From positions 1-43,459 of the forward strand of contig RDZG01000068.1 in NCBI GenBank assembly GCA_004293915.1: DNA of 43,459 nt. The letters run 5' to 3'. The notes below the pieces were generated by a model. The model made no database searches and was not told the origin of the DNA. It was given only the letters and a program-made list of their open reading frames with translations. The translations under genes were made by a program, and so were the position numbers. The DNA is from Bacteroidota bacterium. GTDB lineage: Bacteria > Bacteroidota > Bacteroidia > Cytophagales > UBA9547. Shown piece by piece: positions 1-6,983 of this stretch (the first letter of the stretch is position 1; every line of letters begins with the position of its first letter).

Positions 1-1
1 T

Positions 2-97
2 TTTAAAATAACCGAGATTGATGACTCTAAAAAGTTATTTAACTTAACTAGAAGTGATAATACTATTTCATTAATCTTAAAAAAGCGCCAAAATTAA
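2..97 (+). CDS. C-terminal end of a truncated unknown CDS
   Basis: The window opens inside an open frame that runs without a stop for 31 codons and ends in TAA at 95-97. The tail is mixed hydrophilic and hydrophobic, ending in LILKKRQN, and has no recognisable motif. Its start lies outside the window. A 31-codon open stretch can occur by chance in AT-rich DNA, although its balanced composition looks protein-like. Function cannot be assigned. Confidence 0.4.
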   Translation, partial: FKITEIDDSKKLFNLTRSDNTISLILKKRQN

Positions 98-114
98 TTA
101 AACTATTCATATTT

Positions 115-327
115 ATGACAATATATATTATCCGTACAATTATAATTTTCTGCATATTTACAACAATAGCATCAGCACAACAGCAAACAATTACCGAAAA
201 ATATTGGAATTATCGCAATAATTACAACCAATGGCACATCATAAGAGGTGTGCATCTACTCTACTCCATGGTCTGTGGCACACAGAACATTATTAAGAAT
301 AGTGAGGAAACTGGCGATAATGGCTAG
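115..327 (+). CDS. Small secreted ORF or degenerate gene fragment
   Basis: The 70-residue ORF starts with a plausible signal peptide (hydrophobic residues about 4-20, ending ASAQQQ). After it comes EKYWNYRNNYNQW, loosely like the 'KYW.YR' opening of larger secreted Bacteroidota proteins, and then a tail with no clear similarity. It may be the 5' remnant of a longer gene whose frame was lost near residue 45, or a real short secreted peptide. The promoter of the next gene begins only 14 bp downstream. No function is assigned. Confidence 0.4.
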   Translation: MTIYIIRTIIIFCIFTTIASAQQQTITEKYWNYRNNYNQWHIIRGVHLLYSMVCGTQNIIKNSEETGDNG

Positions 328-340
328 TTTTAAAATTTAA

Positions 341-372
341 TTTGCACTTACAATAATCTTTTCGTAGTTTCG
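341..372 (+). promoter_or_regulatory. Bacteroidota-type promoter of the HYC_CC_PP gene
   Basis: TTTG at 341-344 is followed after 20 bp by TAGTTTCG at 365-372, close to the Bacteroidota consensus TTTG-N19-TAnnTTTG. Transcription would begin about 7 bp downstream, giving a very short leader before the ATG at 386. The call rests on motif match only. Confidence 0.5.
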
Positions 373-385
373 TTATAGAATTGAA

Positions 386-772
386 ATGAAAAAATCTGTC
401 ATTTACATTTTTACTTTTATTTATCTCGTTTTTAGTACTGGATTTACTGTAAATGCACATTATTGTGCAGGTGATTTGCAGTCTATTAGCTTTTTTGAAC
501 TATCAAAAGATTGTAACAAATGTGGCAAAAAGAAAATGAAAGGCTGCTGTAAAGATGTGTCGCAATCTTTTCAAGTTGATGATGAGCATATTATCTCAAG
601 TTCTGATTTTTCATTTAAAACGCCTGATTTTCAATCTTTTTTCAATCCGATTTTTAATTTTAAATTTCGCCAAACAATCCTGAATTTTTCAAAACCATTT
701 ATTGGTTTTGAAAATACTCCGCTTTTTTCCAACACACCTATATATATACGTTTGTGTTCATTTTTAATTTGA
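386..772 (+). CDS. HYC_CC_PP family protein, metal-locus accessory
   Basis: This 128-residue protein has a signal peptide (about residues 1-24) and then the diagnostic HYC at 25-27, a CxxC at 43-46 and a CC pair at 54-55. It ends in a PIYIRLCSFLI-like tail. These match the Bacteroidota family named HYC_CC_PP, which is usually encoded beside TonB-dependent receptors and heavy-metal (HMA) domain proteins. The cysteines and histidine suggest metal binding in the periplasm or outer envelope, but the molecular role is not established. Here it is followed 119 bp later by an HMA-domain protein, and a TonB receptor lies further on, supporting a copper or other soft-metal locus. The family's PP motif is reduced to TP. 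Confidence 0.75.
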   Translation: MKKSVIYIFTFIYLVFSTGFTVNAHYCAGDLQSISFFELSKDCNKCGKKKMKGCCKDVSQSFQVDDEHIISSSDFSFKTPDFQSFFNPIFNFKFRQTILNFSKPFIGFENTPLFSNTPIYIRLCSFLI

Positions 773-891
773 TTTTTTAATTTTCTCACTTCTCAGATTC
801 ACATTAGTGGATAATTAATCTTATAATTTCAAAAACAGGTAATGCCAAATACCTTTAAAATGGGCAATTCAAAAAAATAATCTTTAAAAAA

Positions 892-1230
892 ATGAAAAAT
901 ATATCAAAAATAATCGCATTGGTAAGTTTAATTACTTTTACCACATTTTGTAATTCAAATGCACAAACTACAAAGGTAAAATTCAAAGTTTTTGGCAATT
1001 GTGAAATGTGCAAAAAAACGATTGAAACTGCCTTAGATGTAAAAGGAGTGAAATCTGCCAATTGGAGTACAGAATCCAAAATGATTGAAATTGCCTATCA
1101 AGCCGACAAAATTTCGGAAAGCAAATTGCACGAACTCATTGCCGCTTCTGGTTATGATACTGAAAAAAGCAAAGGCGATGACAAAGCCTATTCTAATCTT
1201 CCGGGCTGTTGCCAGTATACTCGCAAGTAA
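892..1230 (+). CDS. Secreted heavy-metal-associated (HMA) domain protein
   Basis: The 112-residue protein has a signal peptide (about 1-24, ending SNAQ) and one ferredoxin-like HMA domain at about 28-92. The metal-binding loop is GNCEMCKK, with cysteines at 37 and 40, a variant of the usual GMTCxxC. A second cysteine pair lies near the C terminus at 106-107 in LPGCCQY and could add ligands. By family it should bind Cu(I), Hg(II) or a similar soft metal in the periplasm, as MerP or CopZ do elsewhere. Its neighbours, a HYC_CC_PP protein and a TonB receptor, point to copper or another heavy metal. The metal cannot be fixed from sequence. C20 is not in a convincing lipobox. Confidence 0.8.
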   Translation: MKNISKIIALVSLITFTTFCNSNAQTTKVKFKVFGNCEMCKKTIETALDVKGVKSANWSTESKMIEIAYQADKISESKLHELIAASGYDTEKSKGDDKAYSNLPGCCQYTRK

Positions 1231-1233
1231 AAT

Positions 1234-1274
1234 TTAAGGCGATTTAATAAATTAAAAATTAAATATCGCCTTAA
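1234..1274. terminator. Hairpin between the HMA gene and the TA module
   Basis: TTAAGGCGAT at 1234-1243 and ATCGCCTTAA at 1265-1274 form perfect 10-bp arms, and pairing continues inward with a small bulge. It starts 4 bp after the HMA stop codon, so it probably ends that transcript. It lacks a proper U-tract, so it could instead be an mRNA-stabilising stem. Confidence 0.45.
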
Positions 1275-1295
1275 TATAGAAACTAAAAAAACATT

Positions 1296-1324
1296 TTTGA
1301 TCTAGTTCAAAAACAATAAATTTG
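1296..1324 (+). promoter_or_regulatory. Promoter of the antitoxin/toxin pair
   Basis: TTTG at 1296-1299 and a perfect -7 element TAAATTTG at 1317-1324 are separated by 17 bp, slightly short of the usual 19. The expected start is about 25-30 bp before the antitoxin ATG. The toxin/antitoxin pair thus appears to have its own promoter, downstream of the hairpin that ends the HMA transcript. Confidence 0.5.
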
Positions 1325-1358
1325 TTTAAAATTAATTTTTGTAATAAATAAACGTGAT

Positions 1359-1586
1359 ATGACAACAATAACTTTAAAAGTAGAAAAAGTGGAACAAGCC
1401 AAAATACTTGTAAGTTGGCTAAATGCTATTAAATTTATTAAAAATATATCTCTAACAAATGGAGAAAAAAATGAATGCAATTTTTCAAAAATAAATGAAA
1501 TTTTATCTTCCATTGAACCACAAAAAGCTTTTACTAATATTTCCAATCCAATTGAGTTTCAAAATCAATTAAGAAATGAGTGGTAA
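1359..1586 (+). CDS. Probable antitoxin of a VapBC-type module
   Basis: This 75-residue protein is not recognised by strong motif. It opens with an MTTITLKVEK stretch and is otherwise lysine- and asparagine-rich. The assignment comes from context: it is a small ORF directly upstream of a PIN-domain toxin whose ATG lies 11 bp before this gene's end, the usual translationally coupled arrangement of antitoxin and VapC toxin. By analogy it would bind and inhibit the toxin through its C terminus (NPIEFQNQLRNEW) and may repress their common promoter. No ribbon-helix-helix or AbrB motif is evident, so the DNA-binding role is uncertain. Confidence 0.6.
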   Translation: MTTITLKVEKVEQAKILVSWLNAIKFIKNISLTNGEKNECNFSKINEILSSIEPQKAFTNISNPIEFQNQLRNEW

Positions 1587-1956
1587 AAGATTACTTTTAG
1601 ATACAAATATTGTAATTTATTTAGCAAAAAAAGAATTAGAGTTGTCCAAATTTGCTAGTAAAGACGATGTTTTATATATATCTTCTATTACATATATGGA
1701 ATGTTTGGGATATATATTTTTGAATAAAAAAGAGGAATTAATCGTTACAAAACTATGTGATTCATTAAAAAGAATTCAAATTACGGAAGATGTTGTGAAG
1801 CAAACTATTCTAATCAGAAAAAAACATAAAATTAAACTCCCTGATGCAATCATAGCCGCATCAGCGCTTTCTCAAAAACTGATTTTAACATCTCATAATT
1901 TGAAAGACTTTATGAAAATAGAAAATTTAAAAATTATTGACCCATTTAATTTTTAG
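1576..1956 (+). CDS. PIN-domain ribonuclease toxin, VapC-like
   Basis: The 126-residue protein spans one PIN domain. The acidic active-site residues are visible: D9 in LLLDTN, E42 in TYMECLG, D90 in LPDAIIAA, and N108/D111 in TSHNLKDF. VapC enzymes use Mg2+ at these acids to cleave tRNA or rRNA and halt translation, and are kept inactive by a partner antitoxin. The gene overlaps the upstream small ORF by 11 bp, consistent with a coupled toxin/antitoxin pair. All catalytic acids are present, so the toxin is likely functional. It lies between two genes of a metal-uptake locus, which suggests acquisition by insertion. The RNA target cannot be read from the sequence. Confidence 0.85.
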   Translation: MSGKRLLLDTNIVIYLAKKELELSKFASKDDVLYISSITYMECLGYIFLNKKEELIVTKLCDSLKRIQITEDVVKQTILIRKKHKIKLPDAIIAASALSQKLILTSHNLKDFMKIENLKIIDPFNF

Positions 1957-1991
1957 GCTCTGAATTTACATTCTGTATAAAACTATAAATT

Positions 1992-2372
1992 ATGAGAATT
2001 CATTTTATCACATTTTTTTTATCTATAGTTTTTGCTCAATTTTTGTTTGCCCAATCCCAAAAACTTCGCGGAGTTGTATTAGAAGAATCAAGCAAAGGTA
2101 CTTTTGTGCCTTTGGTTGGTGCTCCCGTATTTTGGCTCAATAATCCTGCAATTGGTGTAATAACTGACACGAGTGGCGTTTTTACGATTGATTTTATGGA
2201 AAGAAACTCCAATAACAGATTAGTAATTAGCTATTTGGGTTATAAAAGTGATACCGTTTTTGTGAAAGGAAACGAAAGATTAAGAATAATATTAGCATCA
2301 CAAAATACCAAAGAACTAACGGAAGTAGAAATTATAGAGCGAAGCTTTTCAAAGCTGCCTGTTGCAATTTGA
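1992..2372 (+). pseudogene. N-terminal fragment of a broken TonB-dependent receptor
   Basis: The 126 residues contain a signal peptide (about 1-20), a carboxypeptidase-regulatory-like beta-sandwich (about 24-106, with GVITDTSGVFTIDF and ISYLGYKSDT), and the approach to the TonB plug (NTKELTEVEII). The frame then shifts and stops at 2370-2372. The third frame from about 2342 reads KLFKAACCNLSESF, the hallmark start of the plug in this receptor family, and joins the downstream ORF. Homologues normally have roughly 20 more residues between these two segments, so I infer a small out-of-frame deletion here rather than a single-base slip. The stop TGA overlaps a TTG (TTGA at 2369-2372), so re-initiation is possible but would yield a receptor with no signal peptide. 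Confidence 0.7.
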
Positions 2373-4273
2373 GCGAAAGCTTTGAAACCAATCCGTCTAT
2401 AGATGTGAATTTTGCAGATGCCGTAACTGGGGCAAAGCAAATTCAAATGTTGGGACTTTCGGGAATTTATACACAACTGACTACCGAAAACATGCCCGAT
2501 ATTCGTGGACTGGCAAGTACTTATGGCTTGAGTTATATTCCTGGACCTTGGATAGAATCTATACAAGTTACCAAAGGAATAGGTTCTGTGGCAAATGGCT
2601 ATGAGAGTATGACAGGACAAATTAATATAGAGCTCAAAAAGCCTGATGTAACGGTAAAAAAAGGCGAAAAGGTATATGCTAATGCTTATGTCAATACATT
2701 TGGTAGAATGGAAGCCAACTTGAATATTGCCACCAAAATCAATCAAAAATGGAGTACTGCCACACTTTTGCATGGCGATTATATGAACAATATTATGGAT
2801 TTCAACAAAGATAATTTTATGGATATGCCTATGGGAAAACAGGCAAATTTTGTAAATAGATGGAAGTATGAACACAAAAACTGGATTGTACAATTTGGTG
2901 GAAAATTATTGCTCGACCAAAGAAATGGAGGGCAATATCAAAATTCAACTTCTGGTATTCATTCTTCCCATTCTGGAAATACAATGAAGTTATATACAAC
3001 CGAAAATTATACTCAAAGAGGTGAATTATTTGGTAAGATTGGTTATGTTTTTCCTGAGAAAAAATACAAAAGCATGGGTTTGCAAATGAGCGGAATGTTT
3101 CATAATCAAAGTCAGCTTTATGGCTATATATTTAATATTGATAACATAAAAATCAGCTCAAGAACTTATAATGGAATACAAAATAGTATTTATACCAATT
3201 TTATATATCAATCTATTATTGGCAATACAAATCATAAATTTAGGGTTGGAACAAGTTTTGTTTATGATATATATTCAGAACAAAGGCTATATATAGATTA
3301 TGAAAATAGAATTACATTGAGTGCTCAGCCTAGATTTGAAATTGTGCCTGGAGCTTTTGGAGAATACACCTGGACTCCTACTCCGAAACTCACATTAATT
3401 GGAGGACTTCGTACAGATTATCACAATCTTTTTGGCTTACAAATTTCTCCACGTTTGCATGGAAAATATGATATTACTGAAAAAACACAACTTCGTTTTT
3501 CTGGTGGAAGAGGATTTAGAACAGCTAATATTGTTGCAGATAATTTTGGATATTTTATATCTAATCGAAGTGCTTCTTTTATTGGAAGCTATGATTTCTA
3601 CAAATATCCTTATGGAATCAACACTCCAGAAATAGCTTGGAATTATGGTTTAAGTTTGTCGCAAGATTTTAGATTAAATTACAGAAAAGGTAATATTACT
3701 CTGGATTATTACCGAACTGATTTTGAAAAACAAGTCGTAGCCGATATATATTCTGATGTGAATAAAATACAATATTATGTATTGAGTGGACAAAGTTATG
3801 CGAATAGTTTCCAAACCGAAGTCAATTACGAGTTAATCAAAAGATTGGATGTTCGATTGGCTTATCGTTTGTATGATGTCCAATCAAAATATATTAGCGG
3901 ATGGCAACAACGACCTTTTATTGCCCAACATCGTTTTTTTATAAATGTAGCGTATGAAACCAAATCGAAATGGAAGTTTGATGCAACACTCAACTGGAAT
4001 GGAGCCAAGCGATTACCTCAAACGAACGAATATGCCCAAAAATATTCTCCAGATTTTATCACTTTCAATTCACAAATAAGCAAATCTTTCGGTAATGTGC
4101 AAAAACATTGGTTTGATGTGTATATCGGTGGCGAGAACCTTACAGGATACAGACAAGATTTAGCAATTATCAATGCTCAAAACCCTTTTAGCCAAGGATT
4201 TGATGCTGCTCAAATTTGGGGACCCATCACAGGTGCAATGGTATATATAGGTGGAAGGTATAAATGGAAATAG
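2369..4273 (+). CDS. TonB-dependent receptor, plug and barrel body (frame-broken)
   Basis: About 634 residues carry the plug (AVTGAKQIQMLGLSG, then ENMPDIRG, IESIQVTKGIGSV and GYESMTGQINIELKKP) and an outer-membrane beta-barrel ending in an aromatic-rich strand (MVYIGGRYKW). The CCNLSESFETNPS segment just before is typical of a Bacteroidota receptor subfamily often placed beside HMA-domain and HYC_CC_PP genes, taken to import copper or another metal complex. The signal peptide and first domain are in a different frame upstream, so as written the product could not be exported. The only listed start is a TTG at 2369. The barrel is otherwise intact without internal stops, which suggests recent inactivation, a sequencing error, or phase-variable loss. 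Confidence 0.8.
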   Translation: MSESFETNPSIDVNFADAVTGAKQIQMLGLSGIYTQLTTENMPDIRGLASTYGLSYIPGPWIESIQVTKGIGSVANGYESMTGQINIELKKPDVTVKKGEKVYANAYVNTFGRMEANLNIATKINQKWSTATLLHGDYMNNIMDFNKDNFMDMPMGKQANFVNRWKYEHKNWIVQFGGKLLLDQRNGGQYQNSTSGIHSSHSGNTMKLYTTENYTQRGELFGKIGYVFPEKKYKSMGLQMSGMFHNQSQLYGYIFNIDNIKISSRTYNGIQNSIYTNFIYQSIIGNTNHKFRVGTSFVYDIYSEQRLYIDYENRITLSAQPRFEIVPGAFGEYTWTPTPKLTLIGGLRTDYHNLFGLQISPRLHGKYDITEKTQLRFSGGRGFRTANIVADNFGYFISNRSASFIGSYDFYKYPYGINTPEIAWNYGLSLSQDFRLNYRKGNITLDYYRTDFEKQVVADIYSDVNKIQYYVLSGQSYANSFQTEVNYELIKRLDVRLAYRLYDVQSKYISGWQQRPFIAQHRFFINVAYETKSKWKFDATLNWNGAKRLPQTNEYAQKYSPDFITFNSQISKSFGNVQKHWFDVYIGGENLTGYRQDLAIINAQNPFSQGFDAAQIWGPITGAMVYIGGRYKWK

Positions 4274-4278
4274 CTTTT

Positions 4279-4325
4279 AAAATTAGTGCATTCTTAGTTT
4301 TATATATTACTGTGAATGCACGAAA
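4279..4325. repeat. Inverted repeat related to the 40.46-kb palindrome
   Basis: GTGCATTC at 4286-4293 and GAATGCAC at 4314-4321 form 8-bp arms around a 20-bp AT-rich loop. The 15-mer AAAATTAGTGCATTC at 4279-4293 is the exact reverse complement of 40469-40483, and GAATGCACGAAA at 4314-4325 matches the complement of the other arm there. It lies between convergent genes and may also end transcripts. Confidence 0.55.
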
Positions 4326-4331
4326 TTTCAA

Positions 4332-5753
4332 TTAACGATTACCAGCATACATCTCTTTCAATTCTCCTGAGAAATCAATCAATACAATATTGCTTTGTTC
4401 TTTGGCTAACTCGAGCAAGCTGTTTGAAAATCCATTTTTGGCACAAATCATAAAATATTCTTTTCGATTATTTGTATTCCAATCTACCAATTTGGCTTTT
4501 CTTGTCAATTCGCTATATACTTCTACTCCTATTTTGCTTTCTGTCCATTTGCATTCTCCCAATAGTATTTCTTTGGTTTCTGGGTTGATGGCACAAATAT
4601 CTATTTCTTCGTTTTTATCCCACCAACCACCTACTTTTATAGGTACAAATGGGCAATAATAAGGGGTGATATTTCTACAAATTTCTTCAAATGCCACACT
4701 TACATATTGATTCCATTCGACTTTTACTTTTTCCATCACCCAAGCACGATTGTTGATTTCCAAATAGCTTGTATATTGGTATACATACTTAAACCAAAAT
4801 CTAATCATCTGATCTTTAAGTACATAGATTCCTTTTCTACTCTTTTCGGGCATAGCTTCTGTTACAGGCACACGCTTTTCTATCAATTCTATTTCTCGCA
4901 ATTGTTCCAAATAAGGAGTAATGCTATTCGATGCCATATTGATAGAAGCTGCAATATCACCCGACTTCACATGCCCATTTGAAATGGCTCTAAGCACAGC
5001 AAAATTCATTACTTGTTCTTTCAACTCTTCTCCCAAAATATAACGTGGCTCAGTATAGAAAAACGAATCTTTCGTGAGTATGAGCTTTTCTATATTTTCA
5101 AACATATTTTTTGATACGTTCAAAATTTCGATGTATTTGGGAATTCCTGCTGTCATGGCATAACACTCTACCAAAGTTTTTAGCGAAGTACCTTTCGGGA
5201 AAAACTCATGTAGATATTCAAAAGCAATTCCTCCTAGTTTCATAGAAGCTGTACGTCTGCCATACAAAGGGCTTCCATAGGTAAGTGTAGTTTTGTACAT
5301 CATACTTATGTGTGAACCACAAAGCACCAGCATCAGATTTTTGGATTTCAACTTCATATCCCAAATTCTTTGCAAAATGCTAGGAAGAGCCTCATTCGCC
5401 ATAGCTAAAAATTGAAATTCATCAATAATCAATACCACACGTTCGTTTTGAGGTATTTTTTGAATCAAATATTCAAAGGCTTCGTCCCAGTGCGTAAAGG
5501 CAATATTGTTCATCAAAGTATCTCCACTCCAAGCCGCAATCATGTTTTTGAATTTATTAATCTGAGTCGATTCTGTGTCTTTATCAGAATAATAATATAG
5601 TACGTTCTTTTTGTTTTTAGTAAAATGATGTAGAAGGCTAGTTTTGCCCATACGCCTTCTGCCTATGAGAATCAGAAAAGCAGATTTTGCTCTTTGATAT
5701 TCAAACTCTAATTGCTCTCGTTCTCTTTGCCTGTTTACAAATAGCTCTTCCAT
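4332..5753 (-). CDS. AAA ATPase with DUF234 / PD-(D/E)XK-like C-terminus
   Basis: This 473-residue protein has a P-loop (GRRRMGKTS, 31-39), Walker B (VVLIIDEF, 106-113) and a sensor-like LCGSHIS near 144-150, as in the archaeal-type ATPase_2 family. A winged-helix-like segment follows in the middle (MASNSITPYLEQL). The C-terminal DUF234 region contains EID at 383-385 and ECK at 400-402, an arrangement like the PD-(D/E)XK nuclease fold. The biological role of this family is unknown. Proteins of this type are scattered in bacterial and archaeal genomes and may act on DNA or in defence, but that is inference. It is convergent with the TonB receptor and is monocistronic. Confidence 0.8.
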   Translation of the reverse strand: MEELFVNRQREREQLEFEYQRAKSAFLILIGRRRMGKTSLLHHFTKNKKNVLYYYSDKDTESTQINKFKNMIAAWSGDTLMNNIAFTHWDEAFEYLIQKIPQNERVVLIIDEFQFLAMANEALPSILQRIWDMKLKSKNLMLVLCGSHISMMYKTTLTYGSPLYGRRTASMKLGGIAFEYLHEFFPKGTSLKTLVECYAMTAGIPKYIEILNVSKNMFENIEKLILTKDSFFYTEPRYILGEELKEQVMNFAVLRAISNGHVKSGDIAASINMASNSITPYLEQLREIELIEKRVPVTEAMPEKSRKGIYVLKDQMIRFWFKYVYQYTSYLEINNRAWVMEKVKVEWNQYVSVAFEEICRNITPYYCPFVPIKVGGWWDKNEEIDICAINPETKEILLGECKWTESKIGVEVYSELTRKAKLVDWNTNNRKEYFMICAKNGFSNSLLELAKEQSNIVLIDFSGELKEMYAGNR

Positions 5754-6100
5754 GGTTCATTATATTATAGCACAAATATATAAATAATAAATTATATAAT
5801 AAATTTTATACTAAAATATTTTATACTAATAAATAATTATATTGTTTGAATGAAAACAAAACATAAATAAGCAACCATAAGTATTAGAAGTTTTATGTGT
5901 TCAAAAAAAGAAAGCAAAAAAACAAAATTGGGATGCAAAGTATAATCTTGTATTTTACCGAAATCAGTGTTATAGGTAAAGTAATAAACTTTATTCAACT
6001 CAAATATTAACGAAAATTACACATTGCCAGAGGAATACAACCTAAATTATTAGGCATATAAATATCAAAAAACTAAAAATTTATTAGCCGAAAAAAAGTG
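5754..6100. other. 347-bp AT-rich intergenic region
   Basis: This stretch lies between the start of the ATPase gene and the end of the esterase gene, both on the minus strand. Apart from the -7 box listed separately for the ATPase, I see no ORF, tRNA, strong hairpin or repeat. Confidence 0.6.
5773..5780 (-). promoter_or_regulatory. -7 element upstream of the ATPase gene
   Basis: The plus strand reads CAAATATA, which on the minus strand is TATATTTG, a perfect TAnnTTTG -7 box 19 bp before the ATPase start codon. No good TTTG is seen at the -33 position, so the assignment is tentative. Confidence 0.4.
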
Positions 6101-6979
6101 CTATTTTAAGTACCCACCTCTATTTCTAAGCCAATTTTTTAAACGTTCTGTCCAGTCGGCAATTCGTTCATCTTTAGGATAAAGTCCATATCCGTGTGCC
6201 CCTCTTTCGTAAATATGCAATTCGGCAGGAACTTTGTTTTCTTTCAAGGCACTATAAAATAAAATTCCATTCATGGCATTTATATCATCCTCATCGGTAT
6301 ACATAATAAAAGTTGGAGGCGTATTTGTGGTTACTCTCATTTCAGTAGACATGCTGTCTATCAACTCTTTAGAAGCATTATCGCCTAATAAAACTCCACG
6401 TCCAAACGTAAAAGCATGTTTGGTTCTAAATGTAATTACAGGATAAACTAAAGCCAAAAAATTGGGTTTAGAACTCATTTTATCAATTGCATTTGTTGCC
6501 TTCGGATTTCCACCATCCCACATTGTAGCTAAGCATGAAGCCAAATGTCCTCCAGCCGAAAAACCCATTATTCCGATTTTTTCAGGATTTATTTTCCATT
6601 CTTTTGATTTTGAACGTACCAAACGCATAGCTCTGCTCACATCTAAAAAAGGTGCTGGATGTTGGTATTTTTTGTGATCCCAAGTGCCATATCTATAACG
6701 CAAAACTATGGCTGTAATACCCATTTCGTTATACCATTTGGCTACTTGTTTGCCTTCGTGGTCGAGTGCTAGTGTTACATATCCGCCTCCAGGACAAATA
6801 ATTACAGCTGCACCTGTAGCTTTTTCTTTTGCTGGAAACCAAACAGTTACAGAAGGTTTATCTAACTCATCACTACCTTGTGCCAAAGGCGCACCTTCTG
6901 TCCATAAATACAGTTTTAATGTGTCTTGAGCTAAAATAATATGTGATAAAAATATTAAAATGATAAGTGTTTTTTTCAT
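6101..6979 (-). CDS. Secreted alpha/beta hydrolase (esterase, acetyl-xylan-esterase-like)
   Basis: The 292-residue protein starts with a signal peptide (1-18, IILAQ) and has the alpha/beta-hydrolase fold. CPGGGY at 62-67 supplies an oxyanion region, the nucleophile is S141 in GFSAGGH, the acid is probably D231 or D232 in YTDEDD, and the base is H262 in GAHGYG. This matches the BD-FAE / carbohydrate-esterase-like family often annotated as acetyl xylan esterase or 'esterase/lipase'. It likely deacylates polysaccharide or small esters in the periplasm. The substrate cannot be determined. It starts only 4 bp after the sensor gene upstream, so the two are probably co-transcribed. Confidence 0.8.
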   Translation of the reverse strand: MKKTLIILIFLSHIILAQDTLKLYLWTEGAPLAQGSDELDKPSVTVWFPAKEKATGAAVIICPGGGYVTLALDHEGKQVAKWYNEMGITAIVLRYRYGTWDHKKYQHPAPFLDVSRAMRLVRSKSKEWKINPEKIGIMGFSAGGHLASCLATMWDGGNPKATNAIDKMSSKPNFLALVYPVITFRTKHAFTFGRGVLLGDNASKELIDSMSTEMRVTTNTPPTFIMYTDEDDINAMNGILFYSALKENKVPAELHIYERGAHGYGLYPKDERIADWTERLKNWLRNRGGYLK

Positions 6980-6983
6980 TTAA

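Noticed and set aside
855-1079. Minus-strand ORF over the HMA gene
   Set aside because: Antisense to the HMA protein, which has clear metal-binding residues and a signal peptide.
2240-2893. 217-residue ORF on the minus strand
   Set aside because: Antisense to the TonB receptor, low-complexity and without any recognisable motif; the plus frame has clear family motifs.
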